A stretch of DNA of 64,000 bases from Mariprofundus sp. UBA1536. Lineage in GTDB: Bacteria; Pseudomonadota; Zetaproteobacteria; Mariprofundales; Mariprofundaceae. The DNA is taken from NCBI GenBank assembly GCA_002323245.1, contig DCPU01000001.1:92301-156300 (forward strand), in the 5' to 3' direction. Of the stretch, positions 16,065-25,274 are shown piece by piece. The position numbers and the translations under genes are program-made. Numbering within the stretch: the first letter of the stretch is position 1; each line of letters begins with the position of its first letter. The notes beneath the pieces were generated by a model. That model was not told the DNA's origin and did not search any database. It saw only the letters and a list, made by a program, of their open reading frames with translations.

Positions 16065-16980
16065 AACGATTATCCCCATTCAACTCATACAAGAGCCGCA
16101 ACACGCCCAACCCATGGCTGGCAAGCCTGCTTGGCTAAAAGTGCGCGCGCCGATGTCCAAAGAGTATGATCATATCGTTAAAATGATGCGCGATTTAAAG
16201 CTGAATACCGTATGCGAAGAAGCTTCGTGTCCGAACATTGGTGGCTGCTGGAAACAAGGCTCGGCTACCTTCATGATTCTCGGCCGTGTTTGCACGCGCA
16301 CCTGCGCATTTTGTGATGTAGCAACAGGAAAACCTGATGAAGTGGATCCCCAAGAGGCCATCAATCTGGCCAAGGCTGTTGCCGAAATTGGCTTGAAACA
16401 TGTAGTCATCACCTCCGTAGACAGAGACGACTTAAAAGATGGCGGCGCAGGGCATTACGCTACTGTGATTCGTGAACTCAAAGCCAGACAGCCGGATGTC
16501 ACCGTTGAAATTCTCACCCCAGATTTTCAGCGTAAACCCGATAGTTGCCTAAATACTATCATGGATGCCAAGCCGGATATCTTTAACCATAATTTGGAAA
16601 CTGTACCGCGCTTGTATCGCTCGATTCGCCCTGGTGCCCGTTATTTTACTTCTCTTCGCTTATTGCAACGCGCCAAAGAGCTCGACCCCAATGTGGTCAC
16701 CAAATCGGGCATTATGCTTGGCTTGGGTGAAGAGCGTGATGAAGTCTTGCAGGTGCTTGATGATATGCGCGAAGCTGATATTGATATCCTCACCATGGGA
16801 CAATATCTACGCCCCAGTGAAAAACATCATCCTGTGATGAAGTTCTGGACACCTGAGGAATTTGAAGACCTGAAATATTTGGCTGAGAAAAAAGGATTTG
16901 GCATGGTCGCTTCAGGCCCCTTGGTGCGATCTTCATTTCATGCTGATGAAGTGTTTCAAGCACTTAAATTAAAAAAATAA
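16057..16980 (+). CDS. lipA: Lipoyl synthase
   Basis: 307 residues, radical SAM enzyme that inserts two sulphurs into protein-bound octanoyl groups. Both clusters are visible: the auxiliary-cluster ligands in CEEASCPNIGGCW and the radical-SAM CTRTCAFCDV. The C-terminal RSSFHADE segment carries the conserved serine ligand. It completes the pathway for pyruvate and 2-oxoglutarate dehydrogenase lipoylation. No lipB is in this window. It overlaps the upstream permease gene by 8 bp. Confidence 0.96.
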   Translation: MNKTIIPIQLIQEPQHAQPMAGKPAWLKVRAPMSKEYDHIVKMMRDLKLNTVCEEASCPNIGGCWKQGSATFMILGRVCTRTCAFCDVATGKPDEVDPQEAINLAKAVAEIGLKHVVITSVDRDDLKDGGAGHYATVIRELKARQPDVTVEILTPDFQRKPDSCLNTIMDAKPDIFNHNLETVPRLYRSIRPGARYFTSLRLLQRAKELDPNVVTKSGIMLGLGEERDEVLQVLDDMREADIDILTMGQYLRPSEKHHPVMKFWTPEEFEDLKYLAEKKGFGMVASGPLVRSSFHADEVFQALKLKK

Positions 16981-17072
16981 GCTTCACTTCATGTAGCGGT
17001 TGTAGTTTTGCTCAAAGCTTACTAAGTTTGCCCACATTTAACTTTTTCAATAAAATCAAGGAGTGTAACCCC

Positions 17073-17591
17073 ATGAAAAAAATCATTTTAGCAGCAACCT
17101 CTGCCCTTTTACTTAGCCTAACGCCCACATCAGCCTCAGCCATTGATGCAGAAGTGCTCAACGATGTGCAACTGGGCGTTGGTATTGGTATGGTTGATTT
17201 TGGCCTTCAAGATTCAGGTTTGCTGTATTACATCACCGCACAAAAAGAAATGAACATCATCTTGGGTGATTTCGATAGTTTTGCGCAATTTCGTTTGGGT
17301 TCATCTTCTGCCGCTAAAACTGGTTCTTTTACCGAGAAAAAATTTGATTATATCGCCTCAGCATTATTCAAAAGCAGCATGCAATTACAAAATGACATGA
17401 ATGCATACGGTCTTGCTGGTTTTTCTTTGGCCAGCGTTGCTCTTAACGGCAGTTCATACAATGACTTAAGCTTTACGTATGGTTTTGGTTTGGAAAAAGC
17501 CATTACACCCGAAGTGAAAGTTGGCTTTGAGTACACTGCATATTCACTATTTGCAGATGCATTTGCAGTAACTGGGTCTTACAAGTTTTAA
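17073..17591 (+). CDS. Small outer-membrane beta-barrel-like exported protein
   Basis: 172 residues. The start at 17073 is fixed by CAAGGAG eight bases upstream. The signal peptide MKKIILAATSALLLSLTPTS ends at A-S-A before IDAEVL. The mature part alternates glycine- and aromatic-rich strands (VQLGVGIGMVDFGL, FAQFRLGSS, VKVGFEYTAYS) and ends in the aromatic VTGSYKF, as outer-membrane barrels do. It resembles the eight-stranded OmpA/OmpW-like type, but no specific family is recognised. Followed by an intrinsic terminator. Confidence 0.75.
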   Translation: MKKIILAATSALLLSLTPTSASAIDAEVLNDVQLGVGIGMVDFGLQDSGLLYYITAQKEMNIILGDFDSFAQFRLGSSSAAKTGSFTEKKFDYIASALFKSSMQLQNDMNAYGLAGFSLASVALNGSSYNDLSFTYGFGLEKAITPEVKVGFEYTAYSLFADAFAVTGSYKF

Positions 17592-17615
17592 TCCCTATTG
17601 GCTCTCTATAACAAA

Positions 17616-17646
17616 GCCGTGATGCCAAAAGCATCGCGGCTTTTTT
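17616..17646 (+). terminator. Intrinsic terminator
   Basis: GCCGTGATGC, a CAAAA loop, GCATCGCGGC and then six T. It ends the small outer-membrane protein transcript and is convergent with ispF. On the other strand the hairpin lies just past the ispF stop but is followed by a weaker T stretch. Confidence 0.9.
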
Positions 17647-18124
17647 ATGACTTGTTCAGTAGCACCACAGCTTGGGCTGCAATGCCTTCACCACGCCCTG
17701 TAAAGCCAAGCTTCTCAGTGGTTGTGGCTTTAATATTAATAGCATCAGCATCAATGCCTAAAACATTCGCTAAACGCTCGCGCATCGGCGTAATATAAGT
17801 TGCCAATTTGGGTTGCTGGGCAATGACGGTTGCATCGATATTGCCAATGGCATATCCCAAATCAACAATACTCGTGTGAACCTGACGCAGTAAATCTGTG
17901 CTATCCGCACCTTTATACGCTGGATCAGTATCTGGAAAGTGTTTACCAATATCACCAAGGCAAGCTGCGCCAAGAAGCGCATCGCAAATGGCATGAATCA
18001 ACACATCTGCATCCGAGTGTCCAGCCAAACCCAAATGATAAGGCACATGAATACCGCCCAAAATCAAAGCCCTGTTTTCTGCAAACGCATGCACATCAAA
18101 GCCCTGCCCAATGCGAATATTCAT
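17645..18124 (-). CDS. ispF: 2-C-methyl-D-erythritol 2,4-cyclodiphosphate synthase
   Basis: 159 residues, the usual family length. Zinc ligands and signature are clear: DVHAF at residues 10-14, GGIHVPYHLGLAGHSDADVL with its His ligands, and DIGKHFPDTDP. It cyclises the CDP-methylerythritol phosphate intermediate in the MEP isoprenoid pathway. It overlaps ispD by 4 bp and is the last gene of the minus-strand block. Confidence 0.96.
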   Translation of the reverse strand: MNIRIGQGFDVHAFAENRALILGGIHVPYHLGLAGHSDADVLIHAICDALLGAACLGDIGKHFPDTDPAYKGADSTDLLRQVHTSIVDLGYAIGNIDATVIAQQPKLATYITPMRERLANVLGIDADAINIKATTTEKLGFTGRGEGIAAQAVVLLNKS

Positions 18125-18837
18125 TGCATATCTCCTATGCGTTTTTCTTGCAGTGCCTGCTTCAGCAACAAATCTTCAAGCCAAAGCATATCTTCAGGCG
18201 TGGTCACTTTGCGATTATTGATATCACCCTTACTGATATATACAGGGTAGCCAGCAGCTTCTAACACTGATGCATCATCGGTATGCAAATGCAGTCGATC
18301 TGCCTCTAGTTTAAGCGCTTGCTCAAACCACAAACGTTTGCCCACCTGCGGCGTTTGCACAGCCATCAATAGTTTACGATCAGGCGTTTCCACCACTTGG
18401 CCGTTGGCATTGATACGCTTAATGGTGTCGTGGACAGCGAGCCCTGGCACAGCAGCACCATGAAAATCAGCCACATCCAACACATCAGCAAGCAGTGCCG
18501 CTGATGGCAGGGCTCTGGCGGCATCGTGCACAGCCACCATATCAATTTCCAAAGGCAAAGCCGCCAAACCATGACACATCGACATGCTTCGCTCTTCTCC
18601 GCCAATCACAGGGGGAAGCAGTGTAAAGGGCCAAACACCCATGGCTGCAACTTCGGCAAAGCGCGTATCACCAGCTGCAATCACTGGTTGCACCACAGAA
18701 ATGCGTGGCTCAGCTGCCAAACTTTTGAGGGTATGATAAATTAAAGGAAAACCAGCGACTTCTAAGTATTGTTTGGGAATCTCACTGCCAAAGCGCTTAC
18801 CGCTCCCTGCTGCCAGCAATAGTAACCCAACTTGCAT
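18121..18837 (-). CDS. ispD: 2-C-methyl-D-erythritol 4-phosphate cytidylyltransferase
   Basis: 238 residues. The nucleotidyltransferase signature LLLAAGSGKRFGSEIPKQYL opens the protein, with VHDAARAL and QTPQVGKRLWFEQAL further in. It couples CTP to MEP in the third step of the MEP pathway. Adjacent to ispF (4-bp overlap) and 2 bp after pyrF, so likely in the same transcript as lapAB-pyrF. Confidence 0.95.
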   Translation of the reverse strand: MQVGLLLLAAGSGKRFGSEIPKQYLEVAGFPLIYHTLKSLAAEPRISVVQPVIAAGDTRFAEVAAMGVWPFTLLPPVIGGEERSMSMCHGLAALPLEIDMVAVHDAARALPSAALLADVLDVADFHGAAVPGLAVHDTIKRINANGQVVETPDRKLLMAVQTPQVGKRLWFEQALKLEADRLHLHTDDASVLEAAGYPVYISKGDINNRKVTTPEDMLWLEDLLLKQALQEKRIGDMQ

Positions 18838-18839
18838 AT

Positions 18840-19511
18840 TCAGGATGCACTTGCCATGAGTGCCACAGCTTCTCGCGCGGCCACAGCTCTATCGGGCGCA
18901 TGCAAAATGGGTCTACCCACCACCAAATAATCCGAGCCTTCCGCAATCGCCATTTTGGGGTCGGCAACGCGTTGTTGATCTTGGGTATCTTGGTCTCCCC
19001 AACGAATACCTGGCGTAACAGTGATAAAGTCTGTGCCACAAGCTTCTTTGATAGCAGCTACTTCAAATACACTGCATACCACACCAGCCAAACCACAGGC
19101 TTTGGCCAGTTTTGCCCGCTCTATCGCGACAGCCAAGGCTTGCTCTTTGGGCATGGTATCACTGGTTAATACTGTGACAGCAATGAGTTTCATATCAGGA
19201 AATTTAGCAGCAGCATTTGCTGCAGAGCGCAACATGGCTTCCCCGCCACCAGCATGCACATTCACCATTTGCACACCCAATTGACCAGCGCTTTCAATAG
19301 CTTGACCAACGGTGTTGGGAATATCGTGAAATTTTAAATCCAAGAAAATCTTATGCTTTGTTTTAAGCTGCGAAATTAGTGCTGGCCCTTCAGCCACAAA
19401 TAAACGTAAGCCCACTTTGAGCCAACCCACATCTTTGCCCAAACTTGCTGCCACTTCCAAGGCCTGTGTTTTGTTTTCAACATCCAAAGCCACCATCAAA
19501 CGATCACGCAT
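18840..19511 (-). CDS. pyrF: Orotidine 5'-phosphate decarboxylase
   Basis: 223 residues if started at the ATG at 19511 (MRDRLMVALDVENKT), which overlaps the lapB stop by 8 bp; a longer frame upstream is only lapB shadow. The catalytic signature IFLDLKFHDIPNTVGQAIES is present, with VTPGIRWGD and the phosphate-binding YLVVGRPI loop near the end. It makes UMP from OMP. The lapA-lapB-pyrF order is conserved in many proteobacteria. Confidence 0.96.
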   Translation of the reverse strand: MRDRLMVALDVENKTQALEVAASLGKDVGWLKVGLRLFVAEGPALISQLKTKHKIFLDLKFHDIPNTVGQAIESAGQLGVQMVNVHAGGGEAMLRSAANAAAKFPDMKLIAVTVLTSDTMPKEQALAVAIERAKLAKACGLAGVVCSVFEVAAIKEACGTDFITVTPGIRWGDQDTQDQQRVADPKMAIAEGSDYLVVGRPILHAPDRAVAAREAVALMASAS

Positions 19512-20673
19512 TCTGCTCTTCTCCAAACACATTGGCAGCCTGCATAGGCTCCATAGTACCCCATAAATTACATTTCGGGCAGTGGTAGCGCATATCATGC
19601 ACCTGCACACCGCATTTCTTACAAGCAAACAATTTCATGGTCAAACGCCAATATTTGGTTTGTTCGACCAAATTAGAGTCCACTTTATCCATGGCCAATA
19701 AGCGTAACTCATGGCGCAAACTCACATCTTTTAGATTTAAGCGCTCACGTAGGGCTTTACCTTCAGCGGCAGATTTCATCTTGGTAATATTTTCAATCCA
19801 GGCAATACCAAGCTCAGTATCGTGGCGCTTGGTCCAAGCTTCCAGCAAGAACGCTTCGGCGTAAGAGTTGTAGAAGGCTTCATCCGACATCAACACTGAA
19901 GGCAATAAAGCATGATGTTCTTTCTTCACATGCTTAAGGAACAAACTGGCTTGACTTAAAGCCTTATCAAATGCTTTCTCATCAATATGAGTTTGAATCA
20001 ACAACAAGTGCGCATGCGTACAAGCCATCGATAAAGCCAGCGCCTCATCAACCAAGGCATGACAAGCCAGAATGTCGCCATTTTCATAAGCATCGGATGC
20101 CATTTCAGCTTTGAGATAAGCGCGATGGTCATGATATGAAACATCCTGAATTTGTTCCAATCTGCTCACCAGCCATTCGGCTTTGTCCCATTCATGACTT
20201 TGCTCACGAATACGTAAACATGCTTGTAAGGATTCCAAATGATCGGTTTGAATTTCTAAAGCTTTGGCATAATGACGCAGCGCCCTATCCAAGAGCCCAC
20301 CAGCCTGAAAATCACGACCTAAGGACACATAAGCTTGGAAGCTCAACTCTTTGGGCACATCTGGGCGCGCCAATAAGTTTTGATGAATACGCACTGCTCT
20401 GCCGTATTCGCCTTGGGCACGAAACATTTCGCCAAGCGCCATATATACTTCGGCTGATTCCGAACGAATTTTAGCCACTTGTACCATTTCTTGCAGGGCT
20501 TGATCAGGTTGATCAGATAGCAGGTAGTTGATGCCTTTTAAAAGCGGGGCAACACGATCATCTTCAGATTTTTCATCCAGTGATGAATCAGAATATTCTT
20601 CTCGGTTTTTCCAGAAAATCGCCAGCGCAACCAAGGTTGCCACGGCGAGGAGTGTAAACATAAAGCCACTCAT
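19504..20673 (-). CDS. lapB: LPS assembly protein LapB (YciM)
   Basis: 389 residues. One N-terminal membrane anchor (MFTLLAVATLVALAIFW), then a run of TPR helices (~70-340), then a C-terminal rubredoxin-like metal site CKKCGVQ...CPKCNLWG (two C-x2-C pairs). In E. coli LapB works with FtsH to control LpxC and so LPS synthesis. It overlaps lapA by 4 bp and pyrF by 8 bp. Domain order and context together make this call firm. Confidence 0.94.
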   Translation of the reverse strand: MSGFMFTLLAVATLVALAIFWKNREEYSDSSLDEKSEDDRVAPLLKGINYLLSDQPDQALQEMVQVAKIRSESAEVYMALGEMFRAQGEYGRAVRIHQNLLARPDVPKELSFQAYVSLGRDFQAGGLLDRALRHYAKALEIQTDHLESLQACLRIREQSHEWDKAEWLVSRLEQIQDVSYHDHRAYLKAEMASDAYENGDILACHALVDEALALSMACTHAHLLLIQTHIDEKAFDKALSQASLFLKHVKKEHHALLPSVLMSDEAFYNSYAEAFLLEAWTKRHDTELGIAWIENITKMKSAAEGKALRERLNLKDVSLRHELRLLAMDKVDSNLVEQTKYWRLTMKLFACKKCGVQVHDMRYHCPKCNLWGTMEPMQAANVFGEEQNA

Positions 20674-20963
20674 AAATCATCTTGCAGCGGAATATTTCTC
20701 AGATTTTCAACTTCTTGGGTGAGCAAACTGTTTTCTTTTCTTAGCTGCTCAATTTCACGCTTATGCTTACGCCGCGAAAAGCTTAAAGCCAAAGCACCAC
20801 CAAAAAAACCAAGCACAAAAGCGATATATAGGGGTAAATACAATGGGCCTTGATCAGTGGATAAACCCATGAATGAAATCTCCACCGGCGTGGTATTGGC
20901 CAAAGCAAATGCTGTGGCAAAGATGGCTAGGCCTATGCTAACGCTGACATTAATCCAATTCAT
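20670..20963 (-). CDS. lapA: Lipopolysaccharide assembly protein LapA domain protein
   Basis: 97 residues. Two membrane helices (VSVSIGLAIFATAFALANT and LYLPLYIAFVLGFFGGALAL), a basic RRKHKREIEQLRKEN stretch and a coiled-coil tail into the cytosol, the classical LapA (DUF1049) shape. It is the partner of LapB. 22 bp after ihfB, overlapping lapB by 4 bp. Confidence 0.9.
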   Translation of the reverse strand: MNWINVSVSIGLAIFATAFALANTTPVEISFMGLSTDQGPLYLPLYIAFVLGFFGGALALSFSRRKHKREIEQLRKENSLLTQEVENLRNIPLQDDL

Positions 20964-20985
20964 TTGGGATGGCTTTTAATAATAG

Positions 20986-21264
20986 TTATTTATCAACGCG
21001 CTCGCGAAGTTCTTTTCCTGGCTTGAAGTGAGGCACTGTTTTAGCAGGTACGTGAACAGATTCACCAGTTTTAGGGTTGCGACCCGTGCGTGAATCGCGT
21101 GTTTTAATACTGAAGCTGCCAAAGCCACGTAACTCAATACGTCCACCATTGGCAAGCTCATCAGAAATCGCTGAAAACACTGTACTCACAACAACTTCTG
21201 CCTCACGGCGCGTAATGTCTTTATTGGCATTCGCCACCGCATCAATTAGCTCAGATTTAGTCAT
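20986..21264 (-). CDS. ihfB: Integration host factor subunit beta
   Basis: 92 residues, HU/IHF fold. The signature is GRNPKTGESVHVPAKTVPHF, with RIELRGFGSFSIKTRDSR before it. Length and C-terminus (KPGKELRERVDK) point to the beta subunit rather than HU, and its place after rpsA, as in E. coli, supports that. It bends DNA in a heterodimer with IhfA, including at sigma-54 promoters such as those NtrC would activate. Confidence 0.94.
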   Translation of the reverse strand: MTKSELIDAVANANKDITRREAEVVVSTVFSAISDELANGGRIELRGFGSFSIKTRDSRTGRNPKTGESVHVPAKTVPHFKPGKELRERVDK

Positions 21265-21364
21265 GCTTGCTCCCCTAACTCACTACTTTTAACCATTTGC
21301 CACTACATCCACAGTTTTAATAACCATGCCAACGTAGTGGTTTACATCAACAAACGCAAGAATA

Positions 21365-23233
21365 CTACTTACGTTTTGTACCCAACATTTTTTGCAATTG
21401 CAACGCCAAGGCCGATGGTGCTTCTTCAGCTTTATTTTGTTCAGCATAATGGCGCATAGAATCGCGCTCTTCATCCATCATCAATTTGCGAATGGATAAT
21501 TCCACACGGCGACGTTGACGATTCACATCAATAATCTTGGCTTCAATCTCATCACCCACAGCTGGGTTACCGTTTTCACGTGGAATTTCGCGCAAAGCAA
21601 GACGAGCCACAATACCGTCAGCCACTTCAACAAGCACAGCATTTGGCAATACTTCAACTACTTTACCATTCACTGCAGCGCCGCGTTTAGCACCATTAAT
21701 AAAAGTATCAAAAGGATCAGCGCTCAATTGTTTGATACCCAAAGCAATACGTTGACGATCAACTTCAACACCAATCACTACACATTCAACCTCTTGACCT
21801 TTGCTGTATGCTTTGATGGCTTCTGCACCATCAATATCCCAAGACAAGTTGCCGATATGCACCAAACCATCAAGTTCATCGGTCAAACCAACGAAGAAAC
21901 CAAAATCGCTGATGTTGCGAATTTTACCTGTGATTTTTGAGCCAACTGGGTGCGTAGTCATCCATACTTGCCATGGATTTTCACTCACGGCTTTTAAGCT
22001 CAAACGCAAACGGCGTTCAACTGCATCAAAATCAAGAATAGCCACATCAACCACATCACCTTCAGCCAACACTTTAGCAGGATCCATGTCTTTTTGTGTC
22101 CAGCTCATTTCTGAGCGATGAATCAAACCTTCTACGCCAGGCTCAAGCTCAACAATCGCACCGGCTTTAATCAACTTACGTACAGTACCAGTGACTTGCA
22201 TATCGTTTTCGTAGGTGTCAGTGACTTTCGCCCAAGGATCTTCAATCATGTTTTTCATCGAAATCGATACTTTTTCAGATGCAGCATCCAATTTCACAAT
22301 CTCAGCTGTAATACTTTGGCCAATGCTTAACATTTCATTGGGGTTGTTGATATGCTTCCAAGAAATATCAGATACATGCAATAAGGCATCAATACCGCCC
22401 AAATCCACAAATGCGCCAAAATTGGTCAAGCGTTTTACAGTACCAGAAACTTTATCGCCTACAGCATGGCTGCCAAAAAACTTACCGCGAAGCTCAGCTT
22501 CAACAGCTACAAGCGGTTGCTTGCGAGAAAGCACTACGTTTTCAGGGCGGAAAGTGACTTCAATAATCGCCATTTCATAACTATTACCAATCAACGCTTC
22601 GGCATTGATAAAACCAGAATCAGCTTCTGAGCGCGGCAAAAATGCTTCAAGGCCTCCCAAATCAACGCGGAAACCACCTTTGACTTCACGCACAACGCGG
22701 CCAGTGACCGTTTTCCCTGCTTCTTTAGCAGCAGACACTTCATCCATCAAAGCTTTGCGTTTGGCTTGCAACACAGACAATTCATAACCCAAACGACCTT
22801 TACCTGTAATCACAGCCTCAAGGCTCACGCCAAATGCAGGCACATCTTGGCCGATGCTTGCAAACTCAGAGAGCTTAATCACACCTTCGTTATTACCTTT
22901 CAGATCTAGGGTCACATATTCGTTATCCACTGAAACTACGACGCCTTCTACAAAAGCGCCTCTTGAAAGTTTGGGTTGATCTTCAAGTGAAGCATTAAAC
23001 AAAGCAGCAAAAGACTCTTCATCTTCCACTGCCGCTTCTTCGTCAACAGCTTCTTCACCAGCTAGATCCGCACTGAAATCTTCATCGTTGCTGGATGCAT
23101 CGGGAGCGGCCACAACTTCGTCGTTGGTTTCAACGATGGGTTCTGCAACGGGCTCTACAGTGGCTGCGTTAGTATCTTCAGCGATTTCTTTCATAGTGTC
23201 TTTTGCTTCAGTGTTCATTGTCATCTCACTCAT
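21365..23233 (-). CDS. rpsA: 30S ribosomal protein S1
   Basis: 622 residues. An acidic, Glu/Ala-rich N-terminal extension (~1-75, longer than in E. coli S1) precedes six S1 (OB-fold) repeats, with the typical GKVVKGTVKxLTNFGAFVDL-type starts (e.g. GTVKRLTNFGAFVDLGGIDA, GKIRNISDFGFFVGLTDELD). It binds mRNA leaders on the ribosome. The frame starts at 23233 in an ATGA overlap with cmk. An internal ATG at 23218 has a slightly better upstream GTGAG, so the exact start is open. Confidence 0.95.
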   Translation of the reverse strand: MSEMTMNTEAKDTMKEIAEDTNAATVEPVAEPIVETNDEVVAAPDASSNDEDFSADLAGEEAVDEEAAVEDEESFAALFNASLEDQPKLSRGAFVEGVVVSVDNEYVTLDLKGNNEGVIKLSEFASIGQDVPAFGVSLEAVITGKGRLGYELSVLQAKRKALMDEVSAAKEAGKTVTGRVVREVKGGFRVDLGGLEAFLPRSEADSGFINAEALIGNSYEMAIIEVTFRPENVVLSRKQPLVAVEAELRGKFFGSHAVGDKVSGTVKRLTNFGAFVDLGGIDALLHVSDISWKHINNPNEMLSIGQSITAEIVKLDAASEKVSISMKNMIEDPWAKVTDTYENDMQVTGTVRKLIKAGAIVELEPGVEGLIHRSEMSWTQKDMDPAKVLAEGDVVDVAILDFDAVERRLRLSLKAVSENPWQVWMTTHPVGSKITGKIRNISDFGFFVGLTDELDGLVHIGNLSWDIDGAEAIKAYSKGQEVECVVIGVEVDRQRIALGIKQLSADPFDTFINGAKRGAAVNGKVVEVLPNAVLVEVADGIVARLALREIPRENGNPAVGDEIEAKIIDVNRQRRRVELSIRKLMMDEERDSMRHYAEQNKAEEAPSALALQLQKMLGTKRK

Positions 23234-23925
23234 GCTGTTTTTATTATCAATTTTCTTCGTTCTAAAACTGTCATCATACGGTCTATCACATCGTCCATGC
23301 GCAATGTTGTTGAATCAATACGAATCGCATCAACAGCTTGCTCAAGCGGAGCGCACTCACGCGCCATATCACGAGCATCACGCTCGCGAAGTTCATCAGC
23401 GATTTGTTCGATTGAAAAATCCTGATCCTTTTCTTTCAGTTGCGCCCAACGTCTACGAGCGCGTTCGCGCTGCGAGGCAGTCAAAAAGAATTTAGCTTCT
23501 GCATCGGGCAACACAACTGTGCCAATGTCTCTACCATCCATCACGCAGCCCAACCTGGCTATCTGTCGTTGAACGCCCAGCAAACTAGCACGAACTTGCG
23601 GCATTGCAGCCACCAATGATGCGCGAGAGCCAGCATCCTCACCACGCAACAACGAAGTGCAATCATTTTGCGCAAGAAAGATACCTTCTGCTCGCCAATC
23701 CATTTGCGAAATAGCTTGTGGAATCAAGGCTAATACTGCGTTTTCATCATGTAACGATACTTGGTTTTCTTCTGCCTGCCAGCCAAGATAACGGTAAAGA
23801 AGCCCGGTATCCAACACAGGTAAAGCCAAAGTTTGCCCGAGCAACGTCGCAATCGTTCCCTTACCTGAGCCCGATGGACCATCAATGGCGATACGAAGTC
23901 CAGCGTTCACTTGCCAAGTCATCAA
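23230..23925 (-). CDS. cmk: Cytidylate kinase
   Basis: 231 residues. P-loop in AIDGPSGSGKGTIATLLG, the NMP-binding region LDTGLLYRYLGW, GRDIGTVVLPDAEAKFFLTAS, and the LID-like RARRRWAQLKEK. It phosphorylates CMP and dCMP. It overlaps aroA by 4 bp and rpsA by 4 bp. The aroA-cmk-rpsA order is classic for proteobacteria. Confidence 0.95.
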   Translation of the reverse strand: MMTWQVNAGLRIAIDGPSGSGKGTIATLLGQTLALPVLDTGLLYRYLGWQAEENQVSLHDENAVLALIPQAISQMDWRAEGIFLAQNDCTSLLRGEDAGSRASLVAAMPQVRASLLGVQRQIARLGCVMDGRDIGTVVLPDAEAKFFLTASQRERARRRWAQLKEKDQDFSIEQIADELRERDARDMARECAPLEQAVDAIRIDSTTLRMDDVIDRMMTVLERRKLIIKTA

Positions 23926-25274
23926 GCGTCTTCCCAGCGTACATTCATACCAATGCTTTGCGCCAAATCGACAAAACTTGGGAATGAAGTGGCAATGGCT
24001 GCGGCATTGGTGATGCGAATCTCAGCATCCGCGCATTGCGCCGCTACGGCCATGGCCATGGCAATTCGATGATCACCATGAGCATCCACAGTCACGCCGC
24101 CTGTAAGTGACGATTTACCTTGAATCACTGCCCCATCATCAAACTCTTGGATATCTGCCCCGCATGCTTGCAATGCAGCAACCATGGTCGCAATACGATC
24201 AGATTCTTTCACTCTAAGCTCTTCAGCTTCTTTGAGCACAAAGGTGCCTTCGGATAAGGCTGCCGCCACAAACAATACGGGAAACTCATCAATGGCATCC
24301 GGAATATCATTGGGATTTACTTCAATACCCTGCAGCTTGGTGGCTTTCACTTGGATATCAGCCACCGGCTCTGCGCCGACTTTGGAAGTAGCCACCATAT
24401 CCAATGCAGCTTGCATATCGATAAGCACCCTACGCCAACCATCTCGACGCGGGTTGATACCAATACTTTGTAGCAACACATCTGAGCCCGGCACAATCGA
24501 TGCTGCCACCGCAAAAAACGTTGCTGAAGATGGATCAGCTGGAATCAATACAGTTGCTTTGGGCGCGGTGAGCTTACCAGAAGGTTTGAGGCGAGAAGAA
24601 TATGCATCCAATCGCTCAACCTCTTGACCAAACAAAGGCAGCATACGCTCAGTGTGATCGCGCGTAGGCTTAGGCTCAGTCACCGTCGTTTCACCATCGG
24701 CAAAAAGAGCCGCAAGCAACACACAAGATTTCACTTGGGCGCTGGCTACGGGTGATACAAAATGAATACCATGCAGTTTTTTACCGCCTGACACACCGCG
24801 AATTGCCAAAGGCATTTTATTGCCTTGCTCGCGGCCATCCACCTGTGCACCCATCAAACGCACAGGGTCAGCCACGCGCTGCATGGGGCGTTTATGCAAT
24901 GAAGCATCACCCACCAACACCGAATGAAAATCCTGCCCTGCCAAAATGCCCGTAATCAAACGCGCGGCAGTGCCTGAATTGCCAGCATCCAAAACTTGCT
25001 CTGGCTCTTGTAAACCAAACAAACCCACACCTTCCACACTAAGCGAGGTTTTCTCAGCATTATGCCAGGTGATTTTAGCACCCATGGCTTCAAACATGGC
25101 GGCAGTGGCAAAATTATCATCTCCAGGCAAAAAGCCCTCGATATGCGTGGTGCCATCGGCCAACGCGCCAAGCATAATAGCGCGGTGCGACATCGACTTA
25201 TCACCAGGTACGCTTATGTTTCCTTTGAGTGGGCCTTCTGCAGGCCCTGCAATCAATGTGCCGCCAATATTCAA
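23922..25274 (-). CDS. aroA: 3-phosphoshikimate 1-carboxyvinyltransferase (EPSP synthase)
   Basis: About 450 residues. Signatures: VPGDKSMSHRAIMLGALADG near the start and LDAGNSGTAARLITGIL, then DPSSATFF and VKESDRI. It joins PEP to shikimate 3-phosphate. I start it at TTG 25272-25274: AGAGGAG lies seven bases upstream and the TTG overlaps the tyrA stop as TTGA. A longer frame to 25337 only repeats tyrA in another frame. The gene is translationally coupled to tyrA and cmk. Confidence 0.94.
   Translation of the reverse strand: MNIGGTLIAGPAEGPLKGNISVPGDKSMSHRAIMLGALADGTTHIEGFLPGDDNFATAAMFEAMGAKITWHNAEKTSLSVEGVGLFGLQEPEQVLDAGNSGTAARLITGILAGQDFHSVLVGDASLHKRPMQRVADPVRLMGAQVDGREQGNKMPLAIRGVSGGKKLHGIHFVSPVASAQVKSCVLLAALFADGETTVTEPKPTRDHTERMLPLFGQEVERLDAYSSRLKPSGKLTAPKATVLIPADPSSATFFAVAASIVPGSDVLLQSIGINPRRDGWRRVLIDMQAALDMVATSKVGAEPVADIQVKATKLQGIEVNPNDIPDAIDEFPVLFVAAALSEGTFVLKEAEELRVKESDRIATMVAALQACGADIQEFDDGAVIQGKSSLTGGVTVDAHGDHRIAMAMAVAAQCADAEIRITNAAAIATSFPSFVDLAQSIGMNVRWEDA

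Noticed and set aside
19512..19628. Longer pyrF start
   Set aside because: The extra 39 residues are lapB read in another frame; the ATG at 19511 gives the normal protein.
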